Origin: Temnopleurus reevesii
Lineage: Eukaryota; Echinodermata; Echinoidea; Temnopleuroida; Temnopleuridae
Direction: 5' to 3'
Length of the DNA: 64,000 bases
Assembly: GCA_036244855.1 (NCBI GenBank)
Contig: BQKZ01001818.1
Coordinates: 9,186-73,185, forward strand
Both the position numbers and the translations under genes were made by a program. Under the pieces are notes generated by a model. The model did no database searches and had not been told where the DNA came from. It worked only from the letters and a program-made list of their open reading frames with translations. Each line of letters opens with the position of its first letter. The first letter of the stretch is position 1. Below are positions 10,001 to 17,707 of this stretch, in pieces.

Positions 10001-10869
10001 GATGAAACACTGCATTAGGTTTAAAGAAAAAATAAGAATTAAAAAAAAAAGGTAAAAGAACTTTTGGTATATTAAAATATTGTATAAGCTGAAACTTTCA
10101 CTGGGGTTCTCAATGTCATGAATTTCACGTTCATAGATTCACTAAAATGTTCTCTCATTAGAATGCCCAAAACTTATGTACAATAATCTTTATACTAAAC
10201 CTAAAAATAACATCTTGTTTATGTGTGAAGATGTCCGAAATTTGGGGCAAAGAAAATTTTGTTCGGGCAAGTGATTTGAAAACTCAGTTGCCCGACTGGG
10301 CAACTGGTGAAAAAAATTCTTGTAGCTAGCACCCTGTTATTAGTGTTAACAGTAATCAAGATAAAAGCGATATAAAACAGTAACACTTTTCACTGTCCTC
10401 TGAATGATTTCAGGTCAATTCCAGGTACATGTAGCTGGGAGTGACTTATTCCAGGAAGTTTTACTCTCTAGGGTGGAGATCGAGGAAAAATAATAATAAG
10501 AGGTAAAGAAGGTTTTTAGAGAGTTCATAAATATAATTTTACTTTTAACAAAAATCCCTGCATTTAATAAAAAGATTGTGAATCAAACAAATAGATAAGA
10601 GTTTTACTGGGATTTGATTTTCCTTTCCATACTTCATGTACTTTTAGAGTCCTGAATCAAAAAGTTATTTGACCAAAACACAATAAATCATTAAATGTGT
10701 TCAGTTCTTCCTAAAAACGAAAAACGAATAGGGGCCTAAACTTACATCTACATCACTATACGATCTTGGTGTGGCTTGTGCCGAGATGAGAGGCTGTCTT
10801 TCCATAGATCCTTGCATCATAGAGGCCCTCGGAGGCTGGGCCCTGCTCCACGTTTGTTCTCAAAATGAC
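873..10869 (-). CDS. CLCN7: CLCN7-like lysosomal chloride/proton exchanger, 5' half (gene-level entry, 9 exons)
   Basis: Nine minus-strand exons (10746-10869, 9877-9981, 8821-8880, 8101-8166, 5339-5477, 3326-3435, 2322-2465, 1711-1794, 873-1031) join in phase to 314 open codons; all have AG acceptors and GT donors. The product is a CLC family 2Cl-/H+ exchanger, most like animal ClC-7, which works with Ostm1 in lysosomal membranes. Seen: an acidic dileucine motif ERQPLI (residues 7-12), a KYESLDYD motif, the Cl- filter GSGIP (190-194), the gating glutamate E234 in GKEGP and a second glutamate E301 in SLEEGASF. The 67-residue spacing E234-E301 equals that of human E247/E314, the known gating and proton glutamates. 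The serine in GSGIP argues for chloride rather than nitrate. ClC-6 is the nearest alternative, but the 28-residue block after GKEGP ending KRDFK is ClC-7-like. The remaining membrane helices and CBS domains must lie beyond the left edge. Confidence 0.95.
1711..1794 (-). CDS. CLCN7: CLCN7-like exon 9, gating glutamate (EGPMIH)
   Basis: An 84 bp exon (28 codons, phase 0) after TTACAG with donor GTAAGA. It begins [14 protein letters not shown] and ends STTFKRDFK. The first residue, E234, is the gating (external) glutamate of the family. The QGRST..KRDFK end matches ClC-7 rather than ClC-6. Confidence 0.97.
2322..2465 (-). CDS. CLCN7: CLCN7-like exon 8, chloride selectivity filter GSGIP
   Basis: A 144 bp exon (48 codons, phase 0) after TTTCAG with donor GTAAGG. 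It carries GSGIPQIKC, the conserved first anion-binding loop, then [16 protein letters not shown] and ends GGLTVGK, the GK of the GKEGP gating motif, which is split across this exon and the next. Key residue: S191 of GSGIP, the serine typical of chloride-selective members. A partial copy of this exon lies just upstream at 2552-2665. Confidence 0.97.
2552..2665 (-). pseudogene. Partial tandem copy of CLCN7-like exon 8
   Basis: 114 bases repeat the first 38 codons of exon 8 (2322-2465), including GSGIPQIKC and a TTTAG acceptor with similar flanking intron. The 38 codons are open and differ by a few changes (for example K to Q in NGVKIPH). Similarity stops after GVIF; the last 30 bases and the GT donor are missing, and a TGA follows after 15 or so unrelated codons. 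As it stands it cannot splice like exon 8. It may be a dead duplicate or a cryptic terminal exon. Confidence 0.85.
3326..3435 (-). CDS. CLCN7: CLCN7-like exon 7, second membrane helix
   Basis: A 110 bp exon (2 bases plus 36 codons) after TTCTCAG with donor GTACAG. It encodes a hydrophobic stretch [20 protein letters not shown] (residues about 163-182, helix C region) and ends AYGE; exon 8 then continues PVAMGSGIP, matching the family pattern of a helix running into E-PVA-GSGIP. Confidence 0.92.
3600..3645. repeat. Short dispersed repeat, inverted copy at 6612-6656
   Basis: The stretch AACTAGAGCTTGCATGGTGT with flanks is repeated in reverse orientation at 6612-6656, adjacent to the inverted-repeat element at 6190-6610. 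Both are in introns of the CLCN7-like gene. Probably the terminus of one transposon family. Confidence 0.55.
4125..4703 (-). mobile_element. Penelope-like retroelement fragment, GIY-YIG endonuclease C-terminus
   Basis: A 192-codon open frame in an unusually GC-rich block inside a CLCN7-like intron. Its middle reads [24 protein letters not shown], then [20 protein letters not shown] and [12 protein letters not shown], the pattern typical of the C-terminal GIY-YIG-type endonuclease domain of Penelope-like elements (H..AVAEHAW, the R/EAI helix and NRD-G). The GIY-YIG start and the whole reverse transcriptase are absent, so this is a 5'-truncated copy. The last ~90 residues are low-complexity Pro/Ala/Asn linker. 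The GC content differs sharply from the AT-rich surroundings, and an AATTG pentamer run (4720-4741) lies just beyond its truncated end. Confidence 0.75.
4719..4742. repeat. AATTG pentamer microsatellite
   Basis: About four to five tandem copies of AATTG border the truncated end of the Penelope-like fragment; a similar AATTC stretch is at 5203-5228. Confidence 0.6.
5339..5477 (-). CDS. CLCN7: CLCN7-like exon 6, first core membrane helix
   Basis: A 139 bp exon (46 codons plus 1 base) after TTTTTCAG, with a weaker GTATCC donor. It encodes [20 protein letters not shown], corresponding to the ClC-7 region that starts IKRWVICALIGILTGLVA (helix B in CLC structures), and ends RWKYETVRS, matching the family's LKYRVIK stretch. 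The single leftover base pairs with two bases of exon 7 to give a leucine codon. A degenerate partial copy of the 5' end lies upstream at 5829-5868. Confidence 0.92.
5560..5735. mobile_element. MITE family A, copy 1
   Basis: About 175 bases with TTGCAA.../AACTGCAA ends in inverted orientation and a centre resembling ACGCATTTTCATTTGC. Further copies are at 7508-7692 (opposite orientation) and 18229-18387. No coding capacity. This copy is degraded. Confidence 0.65.
5776..5830. repeat. ATT trinucleotide microsatellite
   Basis: Runs of ATT with interspersed ATC abut the partial exon 6 copy at 5829-5868. Confidence 0.9.
5829..5868 (-). pseudogene. Partial copy of the 5' end of CLCN7-like exon 6
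   Basis: About 40 bases match the start of exon 6 (5339-5477), including the CAG acceptor and the KELSRWF codons. An in-frame TAG is at 5851-5853, and the copy runs straight into an ATT microsatellite (5776-5830). It lies 350 bases upstream of the real exon in the intron. Confidence 0.75.
6190..6610. mobile_element. Element with ~50 bp inverted repeats enclosing a tRNA-like (SINE-like) segment
   Basis: Left arm 6197-6247 (ACCATGTGGTGTAGGGTTAT core) is mirrored by right arm 6556-6604. Between them lies a segment with GGGTTTGAAACC (6335-6350 region), close to a pol III B box, followed by GTCGCATACCGTCTTTCGGA. It may be a SINE inserted in a MITE, or a MITE with an internal tRNA-like part. Confidence 0.55.
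7005..7140. repeat. AAAGGTGCAA short-motif repeat, similar to 12410-12545
   Basis: Repeated and inverted AAAAGGTGCAATATTGCACC motifs; the same GCAATATTGC core with AAAAGGTACAT neighbours occurs at 12410-12545 and again at 7432-7450. Likely copies of one short palindromic element family, strongly decayed. Confidence 0.45.
7211..7325. mobile_element. Hairpin MITE family B (GCCCCGGTCACATAGGACCC), copy 1
   Basis: About 115 bases forming a nearly perfect hairpin: the left arm GCCCCGGTCACATAGGACCC is mirrored by GGGTCCTATGTGACCGGGGC on the right. Flanks read TTAA on both sides, consistent with a piggyBac-type TTAA target. Two further copies are at 27568-27704 and 42798-42935. No reading frame of its own. 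Confidence 0.9.
7508..7692. mobile_element. MITE family A, copy 2
   Basis: Begins GGGGGTGTTATTCAAAAGTT and ends TTTTGAACAACACACC, an inverted terminal pair. The internal part carries CAACTGCAA-type repeats and an ATGCGCGTTACAATGTGC stretch shared, in reverse, with 18229-18387. Confidence 0.8.
7727..8025 (+). mobile_element. tRNA-derived SINE with intact B box
   Basis: The head carries GGTTCGAATCC (7779-7789), a perfect pol III B box, about 45 bases behind an A-box-like GGTGTAGTG. The body GTGCTGCACTCAACCCAGGT recurs at 16729, 42325 and 42510, showing a dispersed family. It ends near GAGCGCTTTATAGGG and a short downstream TATAAAAGC stretch. Confidence 0.75.
8101..8166 (-). CDS. CLCN7: CLCN7-like exon 5, SLDYD block
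   Basis: A 66 bp exon (22 codons, phase 0) with a TTGCAG acceptor and a consensus GTAAGT donor. The peptide [18 protein letters not shown] aligns with the ClC-7 segment SLDYDNSENQLF.EEE. It is cytosolic and joins the KYE end of exon 4 to the first helix-bearing exon. Confidence 0.92.
8821..8880 (-). CDS. CLCN7: CLCN7-like exon 4, N-terminal tail ending KYE
   Basis: A 60 bp exon (20 codons, phase 0) between a CTGTAG acceptor and a GTAGGT donor. It ends LSTKYE, and the next exon begins SLDYDE, recreating the family's LS.KYESLDYD block across the junction. This block precedes the first membrane helix in ClC-7 proteins. Confidence 0.9.
9428..9633 (+). promoter_or_regulatory. GC-rich block with possible plus-strand promoter/first exon inside a CLCN7-like intron
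   Basis: An isolated CpG-rich patch in AT-rich intron (8881-9876). It has TGCGTCAC (CRE-like) at about 9461, GCCCGCGCGCGAG at about 9489, TTTGCATGA (octamer-like) at about 9551, and ends AAGACAAG followed by a consensus plus-strand donor GTAAGATT at 9634. This could be a start site for a plus-strand non-coding transcript, or an alternative upstream exon of the PKC gene. No ORF supports it. Confidence 0.25.
9877..9981 (-). CDS. CLCN7: CLCN7-like exon 3, cytosolic N-terminal tail
   Basis: Thirty-five codons between CCCCAG and a GTTTGT donor, in phase 0 with both neighbours. It starts VGHSLQ and has the acidic stretch DVDQSEADD, resembling the RVGHMSSVELDDE region of mammalian ClC-7 in order and character. 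It ends in a basic cluster RRRIPWKKK. There is no membrane segment. This is one of the least conserved parts of the family, so the exon rests on splice sites, phase and the short VGH match. Confidence 0.75.
10236..10335. mobile_element. MITE family C (GCCC-AAGTGG type), truncated copy
   Basis: Contains TTCGGGCAAGTGATTTGAAA and TGCCCGACTGGGCAA, ending CTTGTAGCTAGCACCCTGTT. The same building blocks occur in the fuller copies at 20515-20735, 28849-29030 and 54141-54319. Confidence 0.6.
10746..10869 (-). CDS. CLCN7: CLCN7-like exon 2: end of 5'UTR and start codon (coding 10746-10820)
   Basis: The acceptor TTTAG lies just upstream of 10869 and the donor GTAAGT follows 10746. The reading frame demanded by the next exon has a TGA close to the acceptor, so translation must start inside this exon; the first in-frame Met is at 10820-10818, directly followed by a second Met. 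This gives 25 codons. Residues 7-12 read ERQPLI, a perfect [DE]xxxL[LI] sorting signal as used for AP-adaptor-mediated delivery to lysosomes; human ClC-7 also has N-terminal dileucine signals. The exact start Met (residue 1, 2 or 6) is uncertain. Confidence 0.8.
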
Positions 10870-11262
10870 CTAAACAAAATTTTAAAAAAATTAAAATAAA
10901 ATAACATTAATATTAATAATAATGACAGATATCCACCATGTGCAATGACGAAACAGGCGGAAGTGAATGGATATGTGACAAATGATATGATAACGTTTAT
11001 ACAAAATAACATAGCATTGATAGCAATGCAGTGTGACCGATATTTTGCGGGTTTGCCCTGGTCTGTCTGGTAGGGAGTTCCCGTCCCGTTGAAACGTCCC
11101 GTCGGAACGTCCCCGCCAGTCCTCACTGGCATGCACTGTGCACTGCTCTTCGTATGTCAACAAGCCGGCAAAAATAGACAACAACTCCTCCAAAATAATT
11201 ATGAAATTCGACTTCCACAATCCACACTTAACCTAATCGCTATAATTAAGTTCTTCATTTAC

Positions 11263-11399
11263 CTGAGATGCTTGATACACAGCCAGGAAAATGAATTATT
11301 TCACAGGAGACATACATTTACGAAGGTTAAAAAGAAACCCCAATCACGATTCGCCATGACAAACTTGTAACGCTATCCCTGTCAGGTGATGTGTGTACA
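11263..11399 (-). other. Possible non-coding first exon and transcription start area of the CLCN7-like gene
   Basis: Exon 2 has a good acceptor in front of its 5'UTR, so an upstream exon is expected. A strong donor, CTCAG followed by GTAAAT, ends at 11263 on the minus strand, about 140 bases downstream of the CLEAR box at 11400-11409. A short upstream reading frame (start near 11357) lies in it. The exon boundaries are inferred; no TATA box was identified. Confidence 0.4.
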
Positions 11400-11409
11400 G
11401 TCACGTGAC
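11400..11409. promoter_or_regulatory. CLEAR box (TFEB/MITF-type E-box) upstream of the CLCN7-like gene
   Basis: The sequence reads GTCACGTGAC, a perfect 10-base palindrome equal to the consensus CLEAR element bound by TFEB/TFE3/MITF factors. It is 580 bases upstream of the start codon and close to the probable first exon. In mammals CLCN7 belongs to the CLEAR lysosomal network, so position and gene identity agree. Binding is inferred. Confidence 0.65.
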
Positions 11410-11443
11410 ATTGACTGCGCTTGAGAAAGGCGCTCGCGAAAGG

Positions 11444-11490
11444 TGGTGGGGGGGGGGGGGGNNNNNNNNNNNNNNNNGGGGGGGGGGGGG
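11444..11490. repeat. Poly-G tract interrupted by a 16-base gap
   Basis: A run of G is broken by N at 11462-11477 and resumes as G. The assembly evidently stalled in a homopolymer or G4-forming tract just upstream of the CLEAR box. Confidence 0.95.
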
Positions 11491-11990
11491 CAGCCACTAA
11501 AATTGGAACATTGTTACGTATGTTCCGATTTCTGTGGAGGCAGCATGAATAGTGAATAGCTCAGGACGGGCGCGCGCTCAGGACTGGATGGAAAATGCTG
11601 TAATCTTACTCTTATGAATGTGGCAGCATAAAATCAAATGATTTTTTTTTATAGAACATCATGAATCATGTACTTTGGAGAAATTATAAATAGTCACTGT
11701 AGGCTATATCACGATGAAATTAAATAAGCAGGGCCGGATCCAGATAGAGCACATTGAACATATGTGCCCTCCCCCTGAAATTCGGAGAGGATTTTTTTTT
11801 CTCCATTTCTCCCCTTATTAAGCCCAACTACTTAAAATCTCAGAGAAGCAACACATGAAAATATCCTAAAATGCATGAAACTCTAAGCTCGTATACGGTT
11901 CAAATTTCTTTTTGCCAAGCCCCCAAACACCACTCCAGCCCGCTATGACGTCGAGCCTTACTTTAGTGTTTGCAATCGATTTCGTCGGCC

Positions 11991-12060
11991 TACGACCGAT
12001 GGTTCCTGTGCCCCCCCCCCCCCCCCTCCCTATTTCAAAATCCTCGATCCGGGCCTGAGA
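11991..12060. repeat. Poly-C tract and flanking low-complexity DNA
   Basis: C run at 12010-12026 in front of AAAATCCTCGATCCGGGCCT, a phrase like the ends of dispersed elements. Intergenic; 11495-12400 otherwise holds nothing I can identify. Confidence 0.5.
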
Positions 12061-12824
12061 AGAATTAAAAATCAGCTGTGCGGATAAGCAACCTGTCCGA
12101 AAACCCAATAAGTGGGTATATGCGAATCTGATCATGTCCTAGTTATGATCCTGAGTTGGATATTATTGACCAATAAATAACAATAATTTTAATTGGTGTA
12201 CAGAGTCCTATGGCGACCTACTTAAACATGATGACAGGACGCATGATTTTACATGCCATGCAAGGGAGGTGAAAGCTAGAAGTGGGGAAGCCTCACAGGT
12301 GCTCACTTCAACTTTGCTAATAAAAATTGATCACTGAATATAAATCGTAAGTTTTTTTAGTCATTACAATAGTGGCGAGAACGTTTCACCCACCACGAAC
12401 CCCACACACTAAGAAAAAAATTGCAACCCTTTGCGAAAAAGGTACATATATAGTGCGACAAAACACGAAAAGAGGCAATATTGCCCCCATTTGTATGTAA
12501 TGCCAACAAGATATTTGAAAAGAGTGTAAAATTATACTATCTAATAAAAATGAACTCGTTTATTTGATTTATTTTAAAGATAAAGACGTCTTTGCAACTA
12601 AACGAGCTAAGACCATTTCAAGCAACTGGCCACTGGTGTCACTATTAAATATCTAATTTTCATTATGAATACACTCAATGATTTTTGTCTTTATGTACTT
12701 CATAAAAGGCAGCATATATCCCCAAAGTATCAATGTTTGGTGATTTTTTATTTAATCAAACTTAATGAGAGGGGCAAACACAGAACTCGGAATCCGATAA
12801 ATCATGTACATCGGGGGGGGGGGG

Positions 12825-12979
12825 GGGGTGCTTCATCAAGATTTGTCGTAGCGACAAGGGGTCATTTTCCGACAGTTTCCATAGCAGCTGTCAGCGATAG
12901 TGCTTTTCATCCAATCATTATCAAGGAATTTGTCAGCGCTGACTAATTGTCTCTGCGACAAATCTTGATGTAACACCCC
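12825..12979. mobile_element. Hairpin MITE family D
   Basis: About 155 bases with long inverted ends: GGGGTGCTTCATCAAGATTT on the left mirrors AAATCTTGATGTAACACCCC on the right, with GTCAGCG motifs inside. The right end recurs at 1-53. The left end merges with a poly-G run (12812-12828). Confidence 0.85.
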
Positions 12980-15147
12980 GACCCCTACATGAGACGAACT
13001 TTGAAATAATTCAACTTTTCATTTTTGTTCACATGAAGGCTCCAAAAGCTCAAGGAGTTATCTGAAATAGGAGTAAAGCATGCATAAGTTCATGCACGAT
13101 ATTGTCTGAGCTATCATCTTTTTGCTAATATAGGATTTTTCGGCCAAAATCGCGAGTTTATCATTAATGTTAACTATCTTTCATTTCAAATTCGACAAAA
13201 ATACGTGAATCTGCGGATATCACTGTTTCATATTCCTTGTTCCATCCTTATAAATGTACATAGTTTTCATTCGATTGAATGATAGTTTCATTCCAATTCA
13301 TAAAAATTATGCTTTTTTCGCAAAGCGGTCATTCCATTCAGCACAAATCGGATTTCGGTTGGCGCGACGGCAGGATCTTATCATTTCAATTTCATTTATA
13401 GCAATCGGGTTAACACAATTTGCATTTTAAATTGATTTTTAGTAATCTTTATATTGTTCATGGGACTTTTTTTATTGAATTCTTTTTAGAAGATCTACAT
13501 CAGAATGTTCCCTTCTTATTGGTTATTAATCTTCAGATTTCTTTTTATGTGTATGTGTATTTATGCAGGCTTTTACAATGAATTATTGCCGTGTATTGTG
13601 TGATCAATTCTCTTTAATCAATTATAATGGTCAACTTCAAAAATATATATATAATCGAATTCAATCATCCATTAAATGAACTGAAAGGAAAAAAAAAATG
13701 ACTTGCCATATTATGATTCCTCATATCCGTCATAATTCCATTTTAAATCATTAGGAAATGAAGAGAATAAATGACCATGTTACAAATAGTTGATGGTGAT
13801 TCAAATGTGAGCAAATGAAAAATAAAAAAAATTATACGCTAATGATTAAAACAAATAATAATTGTGCATACGTCTTTTTACTCCCCTTCCTTGTTAAGAT
13901 TCGGAACATAGGCCTACTCATATTGTTCACTTCTCCTGTATATTACTCCCATTATCAACCTGCACTTTTAACTTGAATGATACCTTTCAGAAAGAGAATA
14001 CTAATCTTATAATCTAAAAGCTAGAAATGACGCTTCAATGATTACTGACTATTTTGAATGCTAACTGGCTCGTTTCTAAATTAAATGAAAAGAACTAACA
14101 AACATTCGACAAACATAGTAAATCATATGTAAAAATACACAAATTCAAAGACAATTTACACGGCAAAACCGATGTACGCTTATTCAAATGGTATAAGCAT
14201 TAATTCAAATGAAAATTGCGTGAATTTGGCCGGGAAATCCTATACATCTTAACTTCTCTTGCGATCCTCTTAACATAGACGTATCCACGTCTGTGTCTGT
14301 GTTAAGCGAATTACACGAGATATTACGACGTCTTAGCAAGAAGAAGGTAACTATAAGACCATTTCGTGAAATTGGCCCCTGGTTGTGCAAATGCCCCCCC
14401 CCCCCCTCTTGGAGCTAAGGAGATGACAAGCAACCCAAACGAACAGACACTAACGTTCTGAAATGGTATAGACCCGTTTCCTTTCACCAAACCTTCACGA
14501 AATGGTGTAATCTACGGCATAAATATGACATAACATGAAAGCCTATAGTAGTATCATGATTATAGGAAAACAAAGAGCAGAGAGAACAAGAAAATGAAAG
14601 TAACTTTATGATTACTTTTGCAGTGGAATTAATGTGGATTCCTTGCATTCGTCTAAAAGGTGTCTCATCGGCGTGCCGGAGTGAATTTGAAAACATTTCT
14701 TGTGCTTATCAAATTTGATTTTGTTTGTTTGAACTCTAGAACTAGGGAACATGAAATTGCAATTAAACCAAAATAAATCCACTAGTTATGCAATTGAATA
14801 TCAATCTCATATAGCTAATTCAAATTCATTCTAAATTGAGTGATTTCACATTGAATCAGATGTGATCCGAATTGGACAAGAAAATCGTCATTACGTAATG
14901 CCTCCCAAGTTAATTCCACTAAGGAGACATCCGGGGGTAAAATGACAAACTATGAATAACAATGCATGATGAATAATGTTACTGGTCATGATCATGAAGA
15001 ACAGGGTAGCTTTTGCAAAAATTAAATGAATACAAAAATGTTTCATCCTTTCTTTTCCTCCAGTCCTCACAGATAAGATCACGATGAGATTCATTGAAAC
15101 AGAGATGGCGCAATAACACGCCATGGTCTTGTCTTGACCGAGCGCAG
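12980..15147. other. Intergenic DNA without recognised genes
   Basis: AT-rich sequence with a short poly-C run at 14396-14406. The reading frames are short and unlike known proteins; I see no splice-supported exon. Confidence 0.6.
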
Positions 15148-15729
15148 AATAGGCGGGTTCACTGATACCAAGAACCCTTTTACAGATGGACCATTAATGC
15201 CATTGTTCCTTGGATGTCATGATAGTCACCGGCGCCTGATTATGCATGCATTTTAATGAGAACATCCAGATGGTTAACAATTAAAGCACTTATGTGCTTT
15301 TTTTCATTGACAAAGGAACATTTTGCCCTGTCTTGGTTTTCGGCGGTGACCATCACGATATCAAAGTATGTTTCGCTGATCAGGCTAATCTGAATAAATA
15401 TTCTTGAATAAATAAATAAAAAAAGTAGAACAATATTAAAAGAATGTGATTCAGATGACAATGGAAGTCACATACTGGCGAGCCCATTACGCAACAGATA
15501 ACTGTCCATGTGTTTTATGTCTATGGTGATACTAAAATGAAATTTTTGTGGGTTTCTTCCCGACGAACGTAGCTGCGTCGTATTCCTTAAACCATTTTAT
15601 AACAACAAGACTACAATAATTTGAATGCAGTTTGCATACATTACTTGCTAAGAGTTGTCAAAGAGTCAAGACCAACCTTTGTGTTAGAGGTATGCATACA
15701 ATTTGCATCATTAGTAAAGCCGCCAATTA
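15148..15729. mobile_element. Terminal-inverted-repeat element family E, long copy
   Basis: Starts AATAGGCGGGTTCACTGAT and ends TTAGTAAAGCCGCCAATTA, inverted partners. The last ~200 bases (ATTTGAATGCAGTTTGCATA to CCTTTGTGTTAGAGG) match the short copy at 21684-21901. About 580 bases; no transposase frame seen. Confidence 0.75.
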
Positions 15730-16259
15730 TGCTCGATAGGGAAAATTGCAGAGCAGTTCGAGAATATTACTAAAAAAAAAAAGAACGGGAGGAGATAGAT
15801 CCACTATCCACTTTACAGTTGTAATGAAAAATCNTCAAGTGCTGCGTCACGAAAATAAAATTATTTTTCTTTATCTATTTGTATGATTTATGTTATAAGA
15901 TTCTATTATGTCAGTTTGCGGTGTATTCTTTATGTGATTTTATTATTGAAAAAAAATCTACCCCTGCCGCACAAAGGGATGCTAGCTTGCTCGTTGCTAA
16001 TTTTTTTGCCTTGCTCATGGGAGTATCTACATCATTTCTGCAAATTTGATTTTGCGTAACATTAAACAAGATGCAGATTGTTGTTCTCAGAATTACACTA
16101 CAGAGAATATATGTACATATATATATATTTTCATGTCCACCACAAAACGTTGTTAATTTTGTTTGCCGTTTTTTTGAGAAAAAGAGCCCTGAAAAAGGGG
16201 GAGGGGGTCTGATTATAATAGTGTATTATGGCTATGTCAGGTTTTACTATTTTCAAAAG

Positions 16260-16345
16260 ATTCGGGGCACACGGATCTAGGATCATCCAATGGGGGAGGG
16301 GTGGGGGCGGCGATAAAAAACTCCACCCCACCTCCCCTCGATGAG
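16260..16345. other. Low-complexity G/A-rich and C-rich stretches
   Basis: GGGGGAGGGGTGGGGGCGG followed by CCACCCCACCTCCCCTC; no gene recognised in 15730-16728. Confidence 0.5.
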
Positions 16346-16728
16346 CTGAAATATAAGAAAAAAGTTTTGAATATCTGATTCTACCAGTATTGAGCAAAAA
16401 GCTGGTCTCCTCTTTTCCCGTCTCCCCCAGAATCTCTTTAAGGGTGGGGTCTGGAAAAGGGATTAGGGGCCTGTAACATAGTAAAATGGATACCGTTGAT
16501 TTGTCAATTACTCATATCTCTTTCTTACACATTTTACCATAGACTTACAATGAATAATTATCGTAAGTTTCATTGCATCATTTATGTATATAGGCCCATA
16601 ATGTTTAAATACGATATGAATCTATAGGAGGGATTGAATACTCTTGACAGTTTACCCTCACTAGATATATTACCGGTATTCTGGGTTATATTTTCTCAAC
16701 CCTCTATTCTATGCAAATCTTTTCTTTG

Positions 16729-16885
16729 TGCTGCACTCGACCCAGGTGAGGTAAATGGGGACGGTAGGAAGAAATTACTTGTAATACGGAGCACCGTAAT
16801 GGCTGCCAGCTAGAGCGCTATGATGAGCACCGATAAGGTGGACATGTGCGCTATACAAGTAGCCACCATTATGTACGTAGCTATC
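16729..16885 (+). mobile_element. SINE 3' body fragment
   Basis: GTGCTGCACTCGACCCAGGT and GTAAATGGGGACGGTAGGAA match the body of the SINE at 7727-8025; the tRNA-like head is missing. The tail CTAGAGCGCTATGATGAGCA ... GCTATACAAGTAGCCACCAT ends in an ATT-rich stretch. Confidence 0.65.
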
Positions 16886-17131
16886 ATTATTATTATCATG
16901 ATTAGATCTGGACATTTATTCATTTCTTGTCTGGTCTGGGATAAGCCATTTTTTTCAGCCAATGTGTCCAAAGGGGGAGTAAGGGGGAGTAAGTGCTGGG
17001 ATTTTTTGTCCAGGTGGATGAAACAATTATCCATCTATTCCCCCTCCCCCGAAACATCCATGTCAACTCAAATTTTCATCCGAGGAATTTCTAGCCAAGC
17101 GCATCCAACCGTGTTAGCGAATCCCAAAGTG

Positions 17132-17155
17132 CCACGCCCACTTGACCACGCCCAC
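17132..17155 (+). promoter_or_regulatory. Paired CCACGCCCAC boxes upstream of the PKC gene
   Basis: Two copies of CCACGCCCAC (17132-17141 and 17146-17155), 14 bases apart, resemble Sp1/KLF or EGR-type zinc-finger sites. They lie about 410 bases before the PKC start codon in a CpG-rich patch (about 17090-17560) that is the likely promoter. Function is inferred. Confidence 0.4.
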
Positions 17156-17399
17156 CTGATTCTGAGTGTCGGTGGGCGCCACTTGGGGGAATCCCCCTAC
17201 CGGACGGAGTAAGCTCACATCAACATTTTGTCCGTGTCGTGATCTTGATGAACGAATGCATTCAAGCATTAATCGCCCCGAGCAGGCGCAGCACCTTCGT
17301 GCGTCGTCGACGAGTGTACGCCCCGTTGCATACCAATTCGATACAACACACAGATGCACTGCATCCTACAGCTGGTTGAATTTTTCCGTAGCCTAGACT

Positions 17400-17561
17400 T
17401 GTTATCCGATAACACGTTTTGCTCTGCGGGAGACACACACACACACGTTCTGAGTGTGCGGTCGATGTTGTCGCCTGATCAAAATTGCTGGAGTGACGGT
17501 CGTACTTTCCTCAAAATAGTCGATATTTTTGCTGGATTTGCGCCTTGACAGTGGATTTATA
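17400..17561 (+). promoter_or_regulatory. Probable 5' untranslated region of the PKC gene
   Basis: CpG-containing sequence immediately upstream of the start ATG, with an AC dinucleotide run at 17432-17446. The coding frame read backwards meets TAG at 17517-17519, so no upstream in-frame ATG extends the protein. The transcription start itself is not identifiable by eye. Confidence 0.5.
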
Positions 17562-17707
17562 ATGTCGGAATCAGGAACTGAGATGAAGGGGTTTGCTAGG
17601 AGAGGTGCCTTACGACAGAAGAACATACACGAGATTAAAAATCACAAATTTATTCCGAGGTTTTTCAAGCAGCCGACATTTTGCAGCCATTGCAAAGATT
17701 TCATATG
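17562..17707 (+). CDS. PKC exon 1: pseudosubstrate and first half of C1A
   Basis: 48 codons plus two bases (TG of a Trp codon), followed by donor GTAGGT. The ATG at 17562 is preceded by an in-frame TAG at 17517 and is the first Met; Met8 is a possible alternative. The pseudosubstrate has Ala (ALRQ) where a substrate would have Ser. Confidence 0.95.

Noticed and set aside
17114..17444. Minus-strand frames of 60-81 codons in the PKC promoter region
   Set aside because: They overlap CpG-rich promoter/5'UTR DNA with open frames on both strands; no protein similarity recognised.
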